Positions 40,157 to 49,593 are shown, counted from the stretch's first letter. The stretch: 64,000 nt of DNA from DATAJX01 sp036261915 (GCA_036261915.1 DATAJX010000005.1:1-64000); one strand, 5' to 3'. The notes: generated from the sequence alone by a model not told the origin. A program made the numbers and translations.

Positions 40157-40885
40157 ATGGCTTTACGTCAAAATGTGTTGATGGCCGTGGCTGCCGCCAT
40201 ACTGCTGGGCGGTTGCGGCGCCAGCCGCTACGACGAATACCCCCCTTACGAAGGCGCCGGGTTTGAAGAACGCGGCACCACCCAAAAGGAACGCCTGATC
40301 GCCCGCAGCGACTTCAGCGTTGAGCTGGTGCGGCTGACCGACAACCGCAACCCGCGCACCGAAGCCAGTGACCCCGGCGACAACAAAATCTACCAGTACG
40401 AACCCGACGTGCTGATGCAGGGCGTGAGCACCCGCCTGCCCGTGCTGTTCAACAAATACCTGGCCTACCGCCCGCGCATGGCCAAGCACTACAAAACCGA
40501 GATCGAGATCACCCGCTTTAAAACGCAGATCCTCAACGGCACGCTGCTGAGCGGCGAGTTCGGCCGCTACGCGGTAGACCTTGAAGCCCGCGTGATCGCC
40601 CGCCGCAGCGACAGCACCGTGGCCATCAACCGCCCGTACAGCATCGTCATCGAGCAGCGCCGCAAAACCTACAACGGCCGCAGCCCCAGCGTTGAAATGG
40701 ACCGCACCCGCATGTACGACCTGGCCGAAGACGCCGTGCGCCAGATGAGCCAGGAGATCGGCTGGGACCTGCGCCGCGCCGACGCGCACGTATGGACGCC
40801 CGAAGTGGTGAGCGGCACCATTCCACCCGCAGAGTTTACGGTGCCCAGCCCCACCACCCCGCCGGTCATTGACTGGCAAGGCTAA
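40157..40885 (+). CDS. Lipoprotein, unknown
   Basis: 242 aa from ATG 40157 (AAAAGGAGAT ribosome-binding site inside the previous gene). Lipobox AILLGGC. Mature segments VELVRLTDNRNPRTEASDPG, FNKYLAYRPRMAKHYKTEIEI and EIGWDLRRADAHVWTPEVV. With the upstream lipoprotein it forms a two-gene operon closed by a terminator. Likely outer membrane or periplasmic; the partner is unknown. Confidence 0.78.
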   Translation: MALRQNVLMAVAAAILLGGCGASRYDEYPPYEGAGFEERGTTQKERLIARSDFSVELVRLTDNRNPRTEASDPGDNKIYQYEPDVLMQGVSTRLPVLFNKYLAYRPRMAKHYKTEIEITRFKTQILNGTLLSGEFGRYAVDLEARVIARRSDSTVAINRPYSIVIEQRRKTYNGRSPSVEMDRTRMYDLAEDAVRQMSQEIGWDLRRADAHVWTPEVVSGTIPPAEFTVPSPTTPPVIDWQG

Positions 40886-40912
40886 AAAACCGCCCAAGGG
40901 CGGTTTTTTTAC
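40886..40912. terminator. Bidirectional terminator
   Basis: AAAAACCGCCC/GGGCGGTTTTTTT stem between convergent genes. Confidence 0.85.
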
Positions 40913-41469
40913 ATGGCGGCGCGGCGCTCGCTGAAGTCGGTAAGAATTTGATAGGCTACATTAATGCGCTTGATATGCTCGGCAGCCTCGGGCGTTTTGT
41001 TGACGTCCGGGTGGTTCTTTTTCACCAGGTTAAGGTAGCGCGGCTTCAGTTCGGCGCCCGGCAGCGGCTCGGGGATGCTGAAAATGGCGCAGGCCTCCTT
41101 CACGTCGGCGGGCAGGCCAATGGTGCTGGGCAGCGGCTCTTCGGCTTTTTTCTGGCCGCGCTTTTCGGCCTTGATGCGCTGCTGGAAAAACCCGAACAGG
41201 TCTTGCGCGGTGGCAAAGGGCTGGGTTTCGACCCGCGCGCCGCTGGCGCCGTTCAGGCCTTCCATCCACACCGGGCGCTGCCATACGGCACTGCCGCTTT
41301 GGATGCCCCAGAGCTCTGACTGGTCGAAGCCTTTCAACCCGTCCCAGCTCTTGTTGAATTCCTTGATATGCGGCTGGCAGAAATACTGGCGCTCACGCAA
41401 ATTGCGCGGGCTTTTGGGGGCGGGGAAAGTCCCCTCCGCCGTACAACCGGGCCAGTTACATTTGTGCAT
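40909..41469 (-). CDS. J-domain protein with an N-terminal Cys/His motif
   Basis: 186 aa. The start overlaps the prepilin peptidase stop (TAATG), so it is the last coupled gene of the pilus cluster. N-terminal MHKCNWPGCTAEG...YFCQPH may bind zinc. A C-terminal J domain (about 125-186) has KKNHPDVNK with HPD and ends NVAYQILTDFSERRAAM. C-terminal J domains are typical of several small alphaproteobacterial co-chaperones. The partner is presumably DnaK. Confidence 0.82.
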   Translation of the reverse strand: MHKCNWPGCTAEGTFPAPKSPRNLRERQYFCQPHIKEFNKSWDGLKGFDQSELWGIQSGSAVWQRPVWMEGLNGASGARVETQPFATAQDLFGFFQQRIKAEKRGQKKAEEPLPSTIGLPADVKEACAIFSIPEPLPGAELKPRYLNLVKKNHPDVNKTPEAAEHIKRINVAYQILTDFSERRAAM

Positions 41470-42086
41470 TACAGGGCAAACATGGGACGCAACAGGCCTT
41501 CCGGCAAGTGGGGGAAGGCAATTATTAATGCCCAGCCCACCAGGAGCGGGGCGCCAAAAGGCTGCGGGGTTTTGGGCCGCCAGAACGCCAGCGGCAACCA
41601 CAAAAAGCAGCCAATGGCCACCGCAAACGCGGCGGCATTGAGAGGCAACCACGCCAATAATGCGGCCAGCAGTTTAAAATCGCCCCCGCCCAAACCACGG
41701 GTGATGGGGAAGCGCGGCGCCAGCGGGGCCAGCACCAGCAAGGCCATGGCCAAACCCACCTGCGCGAACTGCTGTTCCAGCGCGGCGGCGGCCAGCCCCA
41801 CCGCCAGCAGCGGCAGGGTGTAGATGTCGGGCAGCGTATAGGTGGTTAAATCGAGCGCCAGCATGCGAGCAAACACCATGGCAGTGGCCAGCGCCGCCAG
41901 CGGCGGCAGGGCAAGCGCCAGCGGCGCCAACAGCAGCAGCGCAAACAGCGCGGTGAACGCCGGGTGGCGGTTCACCGGCAGCCAGCCGGGCAGCCACAGG
42001 TCGCGGGCCTTGAGGGTGGCTTTTTCCCACGGCAGCAGGGTTTTATGGGCAGCGACGGTGGCGGCGACGATGGCTTTGTTCTTCAT
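41469..42086 (-). CDS. Prepilin peptidase (A24 family)
   Basis: 205-aa inner-membrane aspartyl protease that cleaves pilin-like leaders. Catalytic aspartates in LALDLTTYTLPD and in GLGGGDFKLLAALLAWL (the GxGD motif). Six or so membrane spans. The N-terminal methylase domain of PilD is absent, as in CpaA/PilU types. Its place directly after two pilin-like genes shows its substrates. Confidence 0.88.
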   Translation of the reverse strand: MKNKAIVAATVAAHKTLLPWEKATLKARDLWLPGWLPVNRHPAFTALFALLLLAPLALALPPLAALATAMVFARMLALDLTTYTLPDIYTLPLLAVGLAAAALEQQFAQVGLAMALLVLAPLAPRFPITRGLGGGDFKLLAALLAWLPLNAAAFAVAIGCFLWLPLAFWRPKTPQPFGAPLLVGWALIIAFPHLPEGLLRPMFAL

Positions 42087-42140
42087 GCGGTAACGATAGC
42101 CCTTTACAGGCCCAGCGTCATCCCCTGCCCGGGGCGCGGG

Positions 42141-43043
42141 TTATTTGGTGAAGCAGTTCTCGCCGTACGAAAAGCAGATGCTGGCCGAAAACGGCGGGTC
42201 GGCACGGCCGGTGACGTTGCTGTGGTATTGCAGCAGGCGGCCCCAGGGGTCGTGCGCGTAGGTTTCGGGCAGGCCCAGGTCGGTGATGAGCTGCTTCATG
42301 TCGTTCTCGTCGCCGCTGTTGTAGGCTGCCCTGTTGAGCACGCGCGTGGCGTAATACACCACCTCGTTGCTTTTATCGGCGCTGCTGGGCGGGTAAAAAT
42401 TGAATTGCGTGAAGTTTTTGTTGTCGGTGTTGGTGCACCATTCGGGCGGCTTGGTACCCGAGCAGGTGCCCTGGGCTTCAATGTACGCGCTGTTCTCGGC
42501 GGTCTGCAGTTTGTCGATGATCAGCTGCGCGCGGGCACGGTAGTCTTCCAGCCGGGCCATTTCAATGTCGCGCGTGCTCACCTTGCTGCCCACGTCGTCG
42601 TTCAGGGGTTCCCACTGGGCGTAGTCGTTGTCTGACATCAGGCTGGGGCTGTTGGCCACGCCGTCCTTCCCGGCGCTGTACACCACGGCGTAGTGCACGG
42701 TCACGGGGTTGCCTTCCAGCGATACCGCCGATGAAAAACGCTCGTAATACCAAGGGTTGCCCCAGGGGTCTTTTTTCACGCCCGGGTCGTTCATCACACC
42801 GCTTTTCATCAGGGTGTCGATACTGTCGGGCAGTTGGTTGATGCCGATGGTCTGGTAGTATTTCAAAATACCTTCGCGCAGGGTCTGGGCACCCTGCTCG
42901 GCCTGCTCCACCTTGCTGCGCTCCAGCCGGCTCATGATGGTGATGCCCCCGGCGGCGGTCAGAATGGCCGCCACGATCAACGCAATGCGGGCGTCCATGC
43001 CGAACATGGCGCCGCGTTGGCTCAGGCGAGTGAACAAACCCAT
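42141..43043 (-). CDS. Type IV pilin-like protein 2
   Basis: 300 aa. Leader MGLFTRLSQRG then AMFGMDARIALIVAAILTAAGGITI: a basic leader ending in Gly before a long hydrophobic helix, as in type IV pilins. The helix continues into SRLERSKVEQAEQGAQTLREG. The C-terminal region has Trp/Pro-rich loops and Cys (TCSGTKPPEWCTN, ICFSYGENCF) that could form disulfides. It starts 2 bp after the preceding pilin-like gene. The usual Glu5 is not present. Confidence 0.75.
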   Translation of the reverse strand: MGLFTRLSQRGAMFGMDARIALIVAAILTAAGGITIMSRLERSKVEQAEQGAQTLREGILKYYQTIGINQLPDSIDTLMKSGVMNDPGVKKDPWGNPWYYERFSSAVSLEGNPVTVHYAVVYSAGKDGVANSPSLMSDNDYAQWEPLNDDVGSKVSTRDIEMARLEDYRARAQLIIDKLQTAENSAYIEAQGTCSGTKPPEWCTNTDNKNFTQFNFYPPSSADKSNEVVYYATRVLNRAAYNSGDENDMKQLITDLGLPETYAHDPWGRLLQYHSNVTGRADPPFSASICFSYGENCFTK

Positions 43044-43044
43044 T

Positions 43045-43833
43045 CTATTTTTTTTCTTCCGTGCCGCTTATGGCGTTGTCGGTTACTGTGGCCTGGCTGT
43101 TGTCGCGCAGGTTCAGCTTTTGAGTATAAGTGTAATTCCATGGCGTGGTAAACTGCAGTGCCGCATTTTCGCCATCGGTAAATATATAGTCGAACTTCTG
43201 CCCCCAGGCATCATGGAAGTCGAATTTACCGGCCAGCTCGGTGTACTCGCTGCCGCTGGGGAAGCGCATGTGCCCGGCATAAAACGCATAAACCTGCTCG
43301 GCCATCCCTTCCAGCCCGCTTATGCTGTTCTTCATCTGCCGGGTGCGGATGGCCGAGGTATCGAACGTGACCACCGTGCCGCTTTGCGCCGCCAGCCTGT
43401 TCAATTCGGCTGCGCTGGCCGCGCGGTACACCTGCGAGCGCTTCAGAATATCGTCCGACGTCGTCACTCCCACGCGCTGGTTGCCGGCGCCAAAACTGCC
43501 TTTGGCGTCAACATCCTGCACGTTCACCAGCACGCGCTCACCGCCGCGGGTTTTGCCGGTGGCCAGGCTGGTGTATTGCATGGCGCGTTTCAGATCGAGG
43601 TCTTCGCGGTAGGTGCCGTTGGTTTCGGTGAGTAACGAAAACTCCATGGCGTGCGCCAGGTCTTCGGCCTGCGCCTTTTCCTGTGCGGCGCGCAGGGCGT
43701 TCTGGCGGGCCATTTCCTGCTTGGCCCATTGCATGCTCAGCACCGAAAACACGCTCATGCCCATGATGAGCCCGAACATGAAAGGGGAGAGTGCTCCCCT
43801 TTGATTACATGGCGAACGGGATTGCGAGGTCAT
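43045..43833 (-). CDS. Type IV pilin-like protein 1
   Basis: 262 aa. Leader MTSQSRSPCNQRG then ALSPFMFGLIMGMSVFSVLSM, again with Gly before the hydrophobic helix (shared QRG-A). Two C-terminal motifs (FYAGHMRFPSGSEYTELAG, FDFHDAWGQKFDYIF) resemble the end of the 300-aa pilin (AHDPWGRLLQYH), suggesting paralogy. Its start overlaps the end of the preceding gene by 29 bp. Confidence 0.75.
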   Translation of the reverse strand: MTSQSRSPCNQRGALSPFMFGLIMGMSVFSVLSMQWAKQEMARQNALRAAQEKAQAEDLAHAMEFSLLTETNGTYREDLDLKRAMQYTSLATGKTRGGERVLVNVQDVDAKGSFGAGNQRVGVTTSDDILKRSQVYRAASAAELNRLAAQSGTVVTFDTSAIRTRQMKNSISGLEGMAEQVYAFYAGHMRFPSGSEYTELAGKFDFHDAWGQKFDYIFTDGENAALQFTTPWNYTYTQKLNLRDNSQATVTDNAISGTEEKK

Positions 43834-44677
43834 AGGTCACGCCGTTGAATTCGAGGGTGACTTTGCGCGACTGGATGGCCCGCACCGTGACCGGCAGCGT
43901 GAATGTGCGCTGGTACTGCCCTGGGTTGGTTTTGCGCTGGGCGGCCAGCGTGGCCACGGTCTGCTCGTACACGTCAAAGTACGCCTGCGCCTGCTCTTTG
44001 GTGACCGTGCCTTCGGCGGGCAACTGGTCTTCCAGCACCGCGATCAGCTCGGGGTCGGAGGGCGCGATGGTAACGGTGGCCTTGATCTGGTCGCCCACCG
44101 CATAGGTGGTGCCATTGATGATGGCGCGGCGCTCGGGCGAGGTCATCACCCCGTTCAGCGCCAGCCCGCGCAGCAGGTAGCTCAATTCAAACGTGCGCAG
44201 GTCAGGGTGCCAGTTCTGCATGTATTCGGCCAGCCGTTGCGCCATGCCGCTGCGGAACTCGCGCAGGTCGAGGCTTTCGGGCACGTTCAGCGCGGGCAGC
44301 GTGCTGCTGGTCAGGGGCTCGCCCGAAGGGCCGTACTGCACGTTGCCGCCGTCATCGGCGGTGCCGCTTACCGTGGTGCCGCTGGGGCCCACCGCCACCT
44401 GGGTCAGCCGCAGGGGGTCCAGCGGCACGTCTTCCAGCAGGTCAGAAAGCACGGGCACGGCCAGCGGCTTGCCCTTGTTCTGCTTGGCGCTGTCCTCGAT
44501 CACCTCGCTGCGCGAAAATTCAAAGTCGGGCTGGCCCGCAAACGTGCGCGGCCAGTTCAGGCGGCTGCCACTTGCCGCCGGCGTGGGGGCCTGGTTAAGC
44601 ACTTGCGCGTCGGCACCCGCCGCCAGCAGCAGCGCCGCCACAAACATGATGGCCTTAATAAAGCGTGCTGGGGTCAT
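43805..44677 (-). CDS. Exported pilus-assembly protein, unknown
   Basis: 290 aa from ATG 44677 (MTPARFIKAIMFVA); ATG 44683 is also possible. Signal peptide with cleavage near AGADA-QV. The mature part contains NWPRTFAGQPDFEFSRSEVI and a folded C-terminal half (LRTFELSYLLRGLALNGVM, TFTLPVTVRAIQSRKVTLEF). Probably periplasmic. Overlapping genes on both sides place it in the pilus operon. No known family is clear. Confidence 0.7.
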   Translation of the reverse strand: MTPARFIKAIMFVAALLLAAGADAQVLNQAPTPAASGSRLNWPRTFAGQPDFEFSRSEVIEDSAKQNKGKPLAVPVLSDLLEDVPLDPLRLTQVAVGPSGTTVSGTADDGGNVQYGPSGEPLTSSTLPALNVPESLDLREFRSGMAQRLAEYMQNWHPDLRTFELSYLLRGLALNGVMTSPERRAIINGTTYAVGDQIKATVTIAPSDPELIAVLEDQLPAEGTVTKEQAQAYFDVYEQTVATLAAQRKTNPGQYQRTFTLPVTVRAIQSRKVTLEFNGVTYDLAIPFAM

Positions 44678-45155
44678 ATACATACAGGTAGCCTTCGATT
44701 TGGACCATGCGCTGGTCGGAGGGCGTGCCCTTGGGCGCAAGGCCGCAGGCATAGCAAAAACGGTAGGGCACAAAACCGGGCAGCGTCACCAGGCGGCGCA
44801 TCAGCTCCTGGCTTTTGGCAAAGGTGCTGGGCCCCACGATGCGGAAGGTGTGGCGGTACAGCGTGCGGGTGCCGCCGGTGATGCGCGGCTGGCCCACAAA
44901 GCGCCACTCCATGCCGGGCGCGCCGATGTCGAGCAGGCGTTCGATGGTGAACTTCTGGTCGTCGCCGCTGGCCATGCTTTGCGCGCGCACCTTTTTGATG
45001 CGCAGGTTCAGGTCCAGCCCTTCCTCGCGTTTGGCCACGGCGTCTTCGAGGCCTGCTTTTTTGGCCTGATACTGGCTGGCCTGGTCGAACCACTGCCACG
45101 TGCCGATGATCAGCGTCAGCACCATCAAGGCCAAGCCGGCGGCAAAGCGTATCAT
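44655..45155 (-). CDS. Membrane-anchored pilus-assembly protein (PilO/PilP-like position)
   Basis: 166 aa. N-terminal anchor IRFAAGLALMVLTLIIGTW, then a coiled-coil-like stretch (QYQAKKAGLEDAVAKREEGLDLNLRIKK) and a small C-terminal domain with a CYACGL pair. This is the shape of PilO/GspM-type alignment proteins. It overlaps both neighbours by a few bases. Confidence 0.68.
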   Translation of the reverse strand: MIRFAAGLALMVLTLIIGTWQWFDQASQYQAKKAGLEDAVAKREEGLDLNLRIKKVRAQSMASGDDQKFTIERLLDIGAPGMEWRFVGQPRITGGTRTLYRHTFRIVGPSTFAKSQELMRRLVTLPGFVPYRFCYACGLAPKGTPSDQRMVQIEGYLYVYDPSTLY

Positions 45156-46561
45156 TGGGCGCCTCCTTCGCTGCGGTCGGGGCTGGCGGTGCCGGTTTTG
45201 CCCGCGGGTTTATCGGTGGTGGTGGCGGGCAAGCTGGCGGCATCGGGTGCCGGGGTGGTGCGCCCAACGGCGGCCTTGCCCGGTTGCCTGGCGGCAATCT
45301 TCTGGTAATCGCGCCAGGCGGCGTTCAGCGGAATAAGCCCTTCCAGCTTGTACAAGGCGCTGGGCTGCTTGCGCACGGCGGCCACCAGCGCGCTGTTCAG
45401 CACAAAACCTTTTGCGGCAGGTTCTTCCTGCAGCCAACCGTTGTAGGCGTCGCGCTTGGCTTCCAGCGTTACCAGCAACTGCTCGGGCGGGGTGTCGGCG
45501 TCGGTGTTCTTCACCTCAAAACTTTCGGCCTTGAAGTTGCTCAGCTCGATAGCGCGGCTGGTGTCCTTCACCGCCAGGTAAAACAGTTCGCGCTTTTGCA
45601 TCATGCGTTCCTGCTCGGTCACCACGCGCTCAAGGTCGGCAAACTTGCCGCCGCGGGGTATCTGCTGTTCCACCACGCGCAGCTGTTCGTTCATGTCGTC
45701 GATGCGGCGGCCGTTCAGGGTCAAAATCCCCCACGCGGTGGCCACCATCATCAGGCCCAGCACCATAATAAGCGTGCCGTACTGTTCCTGGAAGGTGGGG
45801 CGGTTAAGCCAGGTGTTGGGGTCCAGCGGCAGCTCGCGCAGGCCGCGCACGGTAATGCGGTCGTTGGCCTGCAGCAGGTCGGTTTCCCAGGCGGTATAAA
45901 CATTGGCGCGGGTGGTGCGCGGGTAGCTTTTCAGCACGCTGTCAAGGTCGCGTACCCAGGTGGCGGCGGCGGTGGGCAGCACGTAGTTGTCCTTCACGTC
46001 CCAATGGAACAGCACGTCGGCGGCGATGAGGATGTTAATGGTGTTGGGCGTGGCGGGCGCCATGCGGCACAGGTCGATCAGCGGCAGCGCGCCCAGTTGC
46101 TGCGCGGCCATGGCCTGCATGTTGGCGTCGGCAACTTCGTCGCCGCTGCCGGCGATCTCGCCGGTCAAGAACAGGTAGGGGTCCACCGGGCGGCCGTCGG
46201 TGCCGCGCGGGGCAAAAAACATCAGGGCCATGCCGCGGCGCAGGCTTTCGTCAACCAGCTCCTGCCAGCTGTCGGCAAACACCGGGGTCTTTTCGCCGCC
46301 CAGCAAAAGTTCGCTGCGGTTAAGGCCCACCACGCACAGGCTGCGGAACACATCGCCCACCTGCCCCAGCCGGCGCACCTGCACCAGGTGGCCAAAACGG
46401 TCCTTGAACATACCGATGAACGGCTGGGCCTTTTTGATGTATGGGCGCACCTCGTCCATCATCGGGCGCAGGCTGTCGCGCACGGTAAAGTAATGCTCCT
46501 TCACCTGCGGCGGTATCTTGTCGGTGACCGGTTTCAGCAACTGGGCGAGTTGTTCGTTCAT
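45152..46561 (-). CDS. Bitopic pilus-assembly protein (GspL/PilN-like architecture)
   Basis: 469 aa from ATG 46561. A cytoplasmic N-terminal domain of about 265 residues, one membrane span (TLIMVLGLMMVATAWGILTL), then a periplasmic coiled coil (MNEQLRVVEQQIP, LERVVTEQERMMQKRELF) and a low-complexity Ala/Pro/Thr tail. Cytoplasm-span-coiled-coil is the layout of GspL, but I see no actin-like ATPase motifs. The partner is likely the 166-aa protein downstream. Confidence 0.68.
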   Translation of the reverse strand: MNEQLAQLLKPVTDKIPPQVKEHYFTVRDSLRPMMDEVRPYIKKAQPFIGMFKDRFGHLVQVRRLGQVGDVFRSLCVVGLNRSELLLGGEKTPVFADSWQELVDESLRRGMALMFFAPRGTDGRPVDPYLFLTGEIAGSGDEVADANMQAMAAQQLGALPLIDLCRMAPATPNTINILIAADVLFHWDVKDNYVLPTAAATWVRDLDSVLKSYPRTTRANVYTAWETDLLQANDRITVRGLRELPLDPNTWLNRPTFQEQYGTLIMVLGLMMVATAWGILTLNGRRIDDMNEQLRVVEQQIPRGGKFADLERVVTEQERMMQKRELFYLAVKDTSRAIELSNFKAESFEVKNTDADTPPEQLLVTLEAKRDAYNGWLQEEPAAKGFVLNSALVAAVRKQPSALYKLEGLIPLNAAWRDYQKIAARQPGKAAVGRTTPAPDAASLPATTTDKPAGKTGTASPDRSEGGAQ

Positions 46562-46563
46562 GG

Positions 46564-47670
46564 CTAGGCCTGGCTCATCACGATCGAAAGCATGTCCAGC
46601 ATCATCACCGCGCCGCCCAGCACCCACAGTATGCTCGAGAACACCGCAATGAACTTGCTGTGGGTATCCACCAGAATGCGCTCGAGGATATTGTGCGCGT
46701 GGTTCATCCCCTCGATCAGCACGTCGTTCACGTTGCCGTCGGTGGGCGCGTAGTGTTCGGCCACGCTCACCGGCGTCACGATCAGTTCGGGGAAGCCCGC
46801 GCGCGTCATCGCCTCGGCCAGCGTGCCACCGGTGGTGATGACGTGGTTGAACGCATCGATCTTGCGCTTGAGCACCGTGTTGGTGGTCAGCGCTTCCATA
46901 ATGGGAATGAGCTGCTTGGGCTTCACCCCGCTGGCAATAAGGTAGGGGAAGTACAGCAGCATCTGGTTATAGGTGTGGTACGTCAGGTAGCGGCCGTAAA
47001 TGGGCATGGCCAGCTTCATCTTATCGAGCGTGCCCCTGCCCTGCGGGCTGCCGTACAACGTAAAAATGACAATGCCGAACACCACCAGCACCGCCACGAA
47101 CAGGTACCAGTAATGGGCGCAAAACTGCGTGGTGTACATAATACCGCCGGGCAGCAGGCCAATGGGCTTGCCCTGCGATTCCTGCAACTTCACCATCACC
47201 GGCAAGGTGTTCAACCCGGTGTTGAAAATACTCACGCAGCTCAGCACCAGCATCAGCAGCGGGGTGAGCATTTCGCTCATGCCCGCGCGCGAGCTGGCAA
47301 TGGCCTTGTCTTCGAGCACGCGCAGCACTTCAAAACTTTTTTGCATGTTGTTGCTGGCCTCGCCGGCCAGAATGGCGGCGCGGTGCACGTCCGAAAACAT
47401 CTGGCGCTCACCCAGCATGCTCTGGCTGAGCGACTTACCCTGCGAAACCTTCTGCGCAATGCCCATCAACGCGCTGGCAATGCCTTCCTGCTTTTCCGAG
47501 CGGAAGGCCTTGGCCACGCTGCGCAGGCTGTCGGCGGTGGTCTGGCCGGTCTTCATCATCATGGCCATGAAAAAGAACAGGCGCTCGCGGTCGCGCGGGC
47601 TGATGGTGGCACGACCACCGCTGCCGCCGAAGCTGGCCATCATGTTACCGGTGGCGGCAGGGGCGGCCAT
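46564..47670 (-). CDS. Type IV pilus/type II secretion inner-membrane platform protein (PilC/GspF family)
   Basis: 368 aa. Two T2SF-like repeats: the first from RLFFFMAMMMKTGQTTADSLRS to AILAGEASNNMQKSFEVLRVL, the second from LYFPYLIASGVKPKQLIPIMEA, with membrane spans MLTPLLMLVLSCVSIF, YWYLFVAVLVVFGIVIF and a C-terminal span. It anchors the ATPase to the pilus base. Start overlaps the ATPase stop by 1 bp. Confidence 0.88.
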   Translation of the reverse strand: MAAPAATGNMMASFGGSGGRATISPRDRERLFFFMAMMMKTGQTTADSLRSVAKAFRSEKQEGIASALMGIAQKVSQGKSLSQSMLGERQMFSDVHRAAILAGEASNNMQKSFEVLRVLEDKAIASSRAGMSEMLTPLLMLVLSCVSIFNTGLNTLPVMVKLQESQGKPIGLLPGGIMYTTQFCAHYWYLFVAVLVVFGIVIFTLYGSPQGRGTLDKMKLAMPIYGRYLTYHTYNQMLLYFPYLIASGVKPKQLIPIMEALTTNTVLKRKIDAFNHVITTGGTLAEAMTRAGFPELIVTPVSVAEHYAPTDGNVNDVLIEGMNHAHNILERILVDTHSKFIAVFSSILWVLGGAVMMLDMLSIVMSQA

Positions 47671-49370
47671 CAGCGCAGCACTTCCAGTTCGGCGCTGAAC
47701 AGGTTTTCAAGTTCGTCGATGGAGGTGATGCCGTTCTTCACGTGCCGCAGCCCGTTGGTGAGCATGTCTTTTTGCCCGGCGGCGCGGGCCTGTTCGCGCA
47801 TCACATCCAGCCAATCGGGGCGCAGGCGGCTGCCCGCCCACACGTTGCGGGAAATCTCGCGGCGCCACATTTCCAGAATTTCCTCCATGGCAATACGCCC
47901 GGTGTAGCCGCGGTAGTGGCACAGCTCGCAGCCGTTGCGGTTGGGGCGGTAAATGGTGTCGCCCTGCTTCCAGCCCAGCGGGCGGATCTTTTCCAGCTGG
48001 CCGATGGTTTCGGCATCAAGCTCGTGCGGCACCTTGCACTTGGGGCACAGGCGGCGCACCAGGCGCTGCGAAATGACGCCGCGCAGGTTGGAAAAGATCA
48101 GTTCGGGCGGCACACCGCGCTGCAGCAGGCGGTCCAGCGTCATAAAGCTATCATTCGCGTGCATGGTGGTAATAACAAGGTGGCCCAGGTTACCGGCGTC
48201 GATGACGCGGCGAGTGTCTTCGGGGCTACGCACTTCGCCGATGAACAGCACGTCCGGGTCCAAACCCAGCGCGGCGTACATGAAGCTTTCCAGGTTCACA
48301 CCGGCGCTCAGGTCCTCCTCGGTCTGAATGACGTTGCCCATGCGCTCTTCGATCTGCTTTTCATACGCGATCACGTTCTGGCCGGGGCGCTGGCCGCGGC
48401 GGATCATCAACCGGCAGGCGGTACTTTTACCGCTACCGGTGGGCCCGGCAAAAATGATGACGCCTTCTTCAAAGCGCATCAGCTGGTCGATCTTATCAAT
48501 GCTCTCGTCGGTGTAACCGAAGGTATCCATGCTGCCTTCAAACGGACGCAAAAAGCGCATGGCGATCTTGGCGGTGTTCTCCAGCGTGATGGGCTGCGTG
48601 GTGTAACGGATATCGACGCTCTGGCGGTTGGTCAGCTCGAACGTCATCCGGCCGTACAGCGGCTTTTTAAAGTTTTCGGCGCTCACGCCGGCCATGTGGC
48701 GCAGGCGGCCGATCACGCGGTCGTACACTTCGCTGGGCAGCGCCACCAGTTCTTCCAGCTCGTTGTCGATACGCGCCATCACCGTGGGCTTGCGGTTCAG
48801 AATTTCGACGTGCAAGTCGCTCGCGCCGTTCTTGTACGCAGTACGGATGATCTCATCGACCAGGTTGATGATGGCGTCGTCGTTCCCGGCATTGATCTGC
48901 GCATAGGCGTTTTCGACCAGAAACTTCAGGCTGTGACCTTCGCGCTTGTTCATCCGCTCCAGCGCGGTTTCGATGCTTTTGGGGCTGGCCCACACAAAGT
49001 GATGGCTGTTCTTGCGGTTGCGCAGCAAAATTTCGGAGTGCAGGCGCTTGTTGGGCAGGTCGGCACTGGCCCACAACACCTGGCCACGGCCCAGCTCGAT
49101 GGGGCACGCGGTGTGGAAATGCATGAATTCGCGGTCGATACCCTCCACCTGGTGGGGGGTCACCTTGGCCATCTCTTCGTCGTTCTTCACCGGGTATTCG
49201 TAGGCAATGGCCTTGTAGCGGCCCTGCTGGGTGGCCGAAAGCTTGCCCGCCTTGCCCAGCGCCTCGATGAGCGCATCGGCATCCTTTTGCACCACTACAG
49301 GCAGGTTATGCAGGTCGGAGATGCCGATCACGTGATCGGCAATCATCAAATCGACAATATCCATAGCCAT
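47670..49370 (-). CDS. Type IV pilus/type II secretion assembly ATPase (PilB/GspE family)
   Basis: 566 aa. Walker A FAGPTGSGKSTACR, Asp box and Walker B DPDVLFIGEVRSPEDTR, His box GHLVITTMHANDSFMTLDRL, and a C-terminal tetracysteine zinc site CPKC...CELC. N-terminal GspE-like domain. The family is closer to PilQ of thin-pilus (IVb) systems than to PilT in layout, though that is my judgement. First gene of the operon running down to 40909. Confidence 0.92.
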   Translation of the reverse strand: MAMDIVDLMIADHVIGISDLHNLPVVVQKDADALIEALGKAGKLSATQQGRYKAIAYEYPVKNDEEMAKVTPHQVEGIDREFMHFHTACPIELGRGQVLWASADLPNKRLHSEILLRNRKNSHHFVWASPKSIETALERMNKREGHSLKFLVENAYAQINAGNDDAIINLVDEIIRTAYKNGASDLHVEILNRKPTVMARIDNELEELVALPSEVYDRVIGRLRHMAGVSAENFKKPLYGRMTFELTNRQSVDIRYTTQPITLENTAKIAMRFLRPFEGSMDTFGYTDESIDKIDQLMRFEEGVIIFAGPTGSGKSTACRLMIRRGQRPGQNVIAYEKQIEERMGNVIQTEEDLSAGVNLESFMYAALGLDPDVLFIGEVRSPEDTRRVIDAGNLGHLVITTMHANDSFMTLDRLLQRGVPPELIFSNLRGVISQRLVRRLCPKCKVPHELDAETIGQLEKIRPLGWKQGDTIYRPNRNGCELCHYRGYTGRIAMEEILEMWRREISRNVWAGSRLRPDWLDVMREQARAAGQKDMLTNGLRHVKNGITSIDELENLFSAELEVLR

Positions 49371-49483
49371 AAGTGCGTAATTTCTCCTGCGGCAGCTTAC
49401 CTAAAAGCGCGCGGATTATCAGGGGTTATACTGAATACACAGCAATTACGGCACAGCATGTGTGGCCGAAAAGACAGGGGCTG

Positions 49484-49510
49484 AAAAAACCGCCCCGGAA
49501 GGGGCGGTTT
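49484..49510. terminator. Terminator
   Basis: AAACCGCCCC/GGGGCGGTTT stem 3' of tRNA-Asp on the minus strand and upstream of the pilus operon. Confidence 0.8.
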
Positions 49511-49516
49511 AATTTC

Positions 49517-49593
49517 TGGCGGAAGCGACGGGACTCGAACCCGCGACCCTCGGCGTGACAAGCCGATACTCTAACCAACTGAGCTACGCCTCC
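49517..49593 (-). tRNA. tRNA-Asp (anticodon GTC)
   Basis: 77 nt with encoded CCA. Acceptor GGAGGCG with CGCTTCC (one G-U pair), anticodon loop with GTC, T arm GCGGGTTCGAGTCCCGT. All arms fold. Confidence 0.96.
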
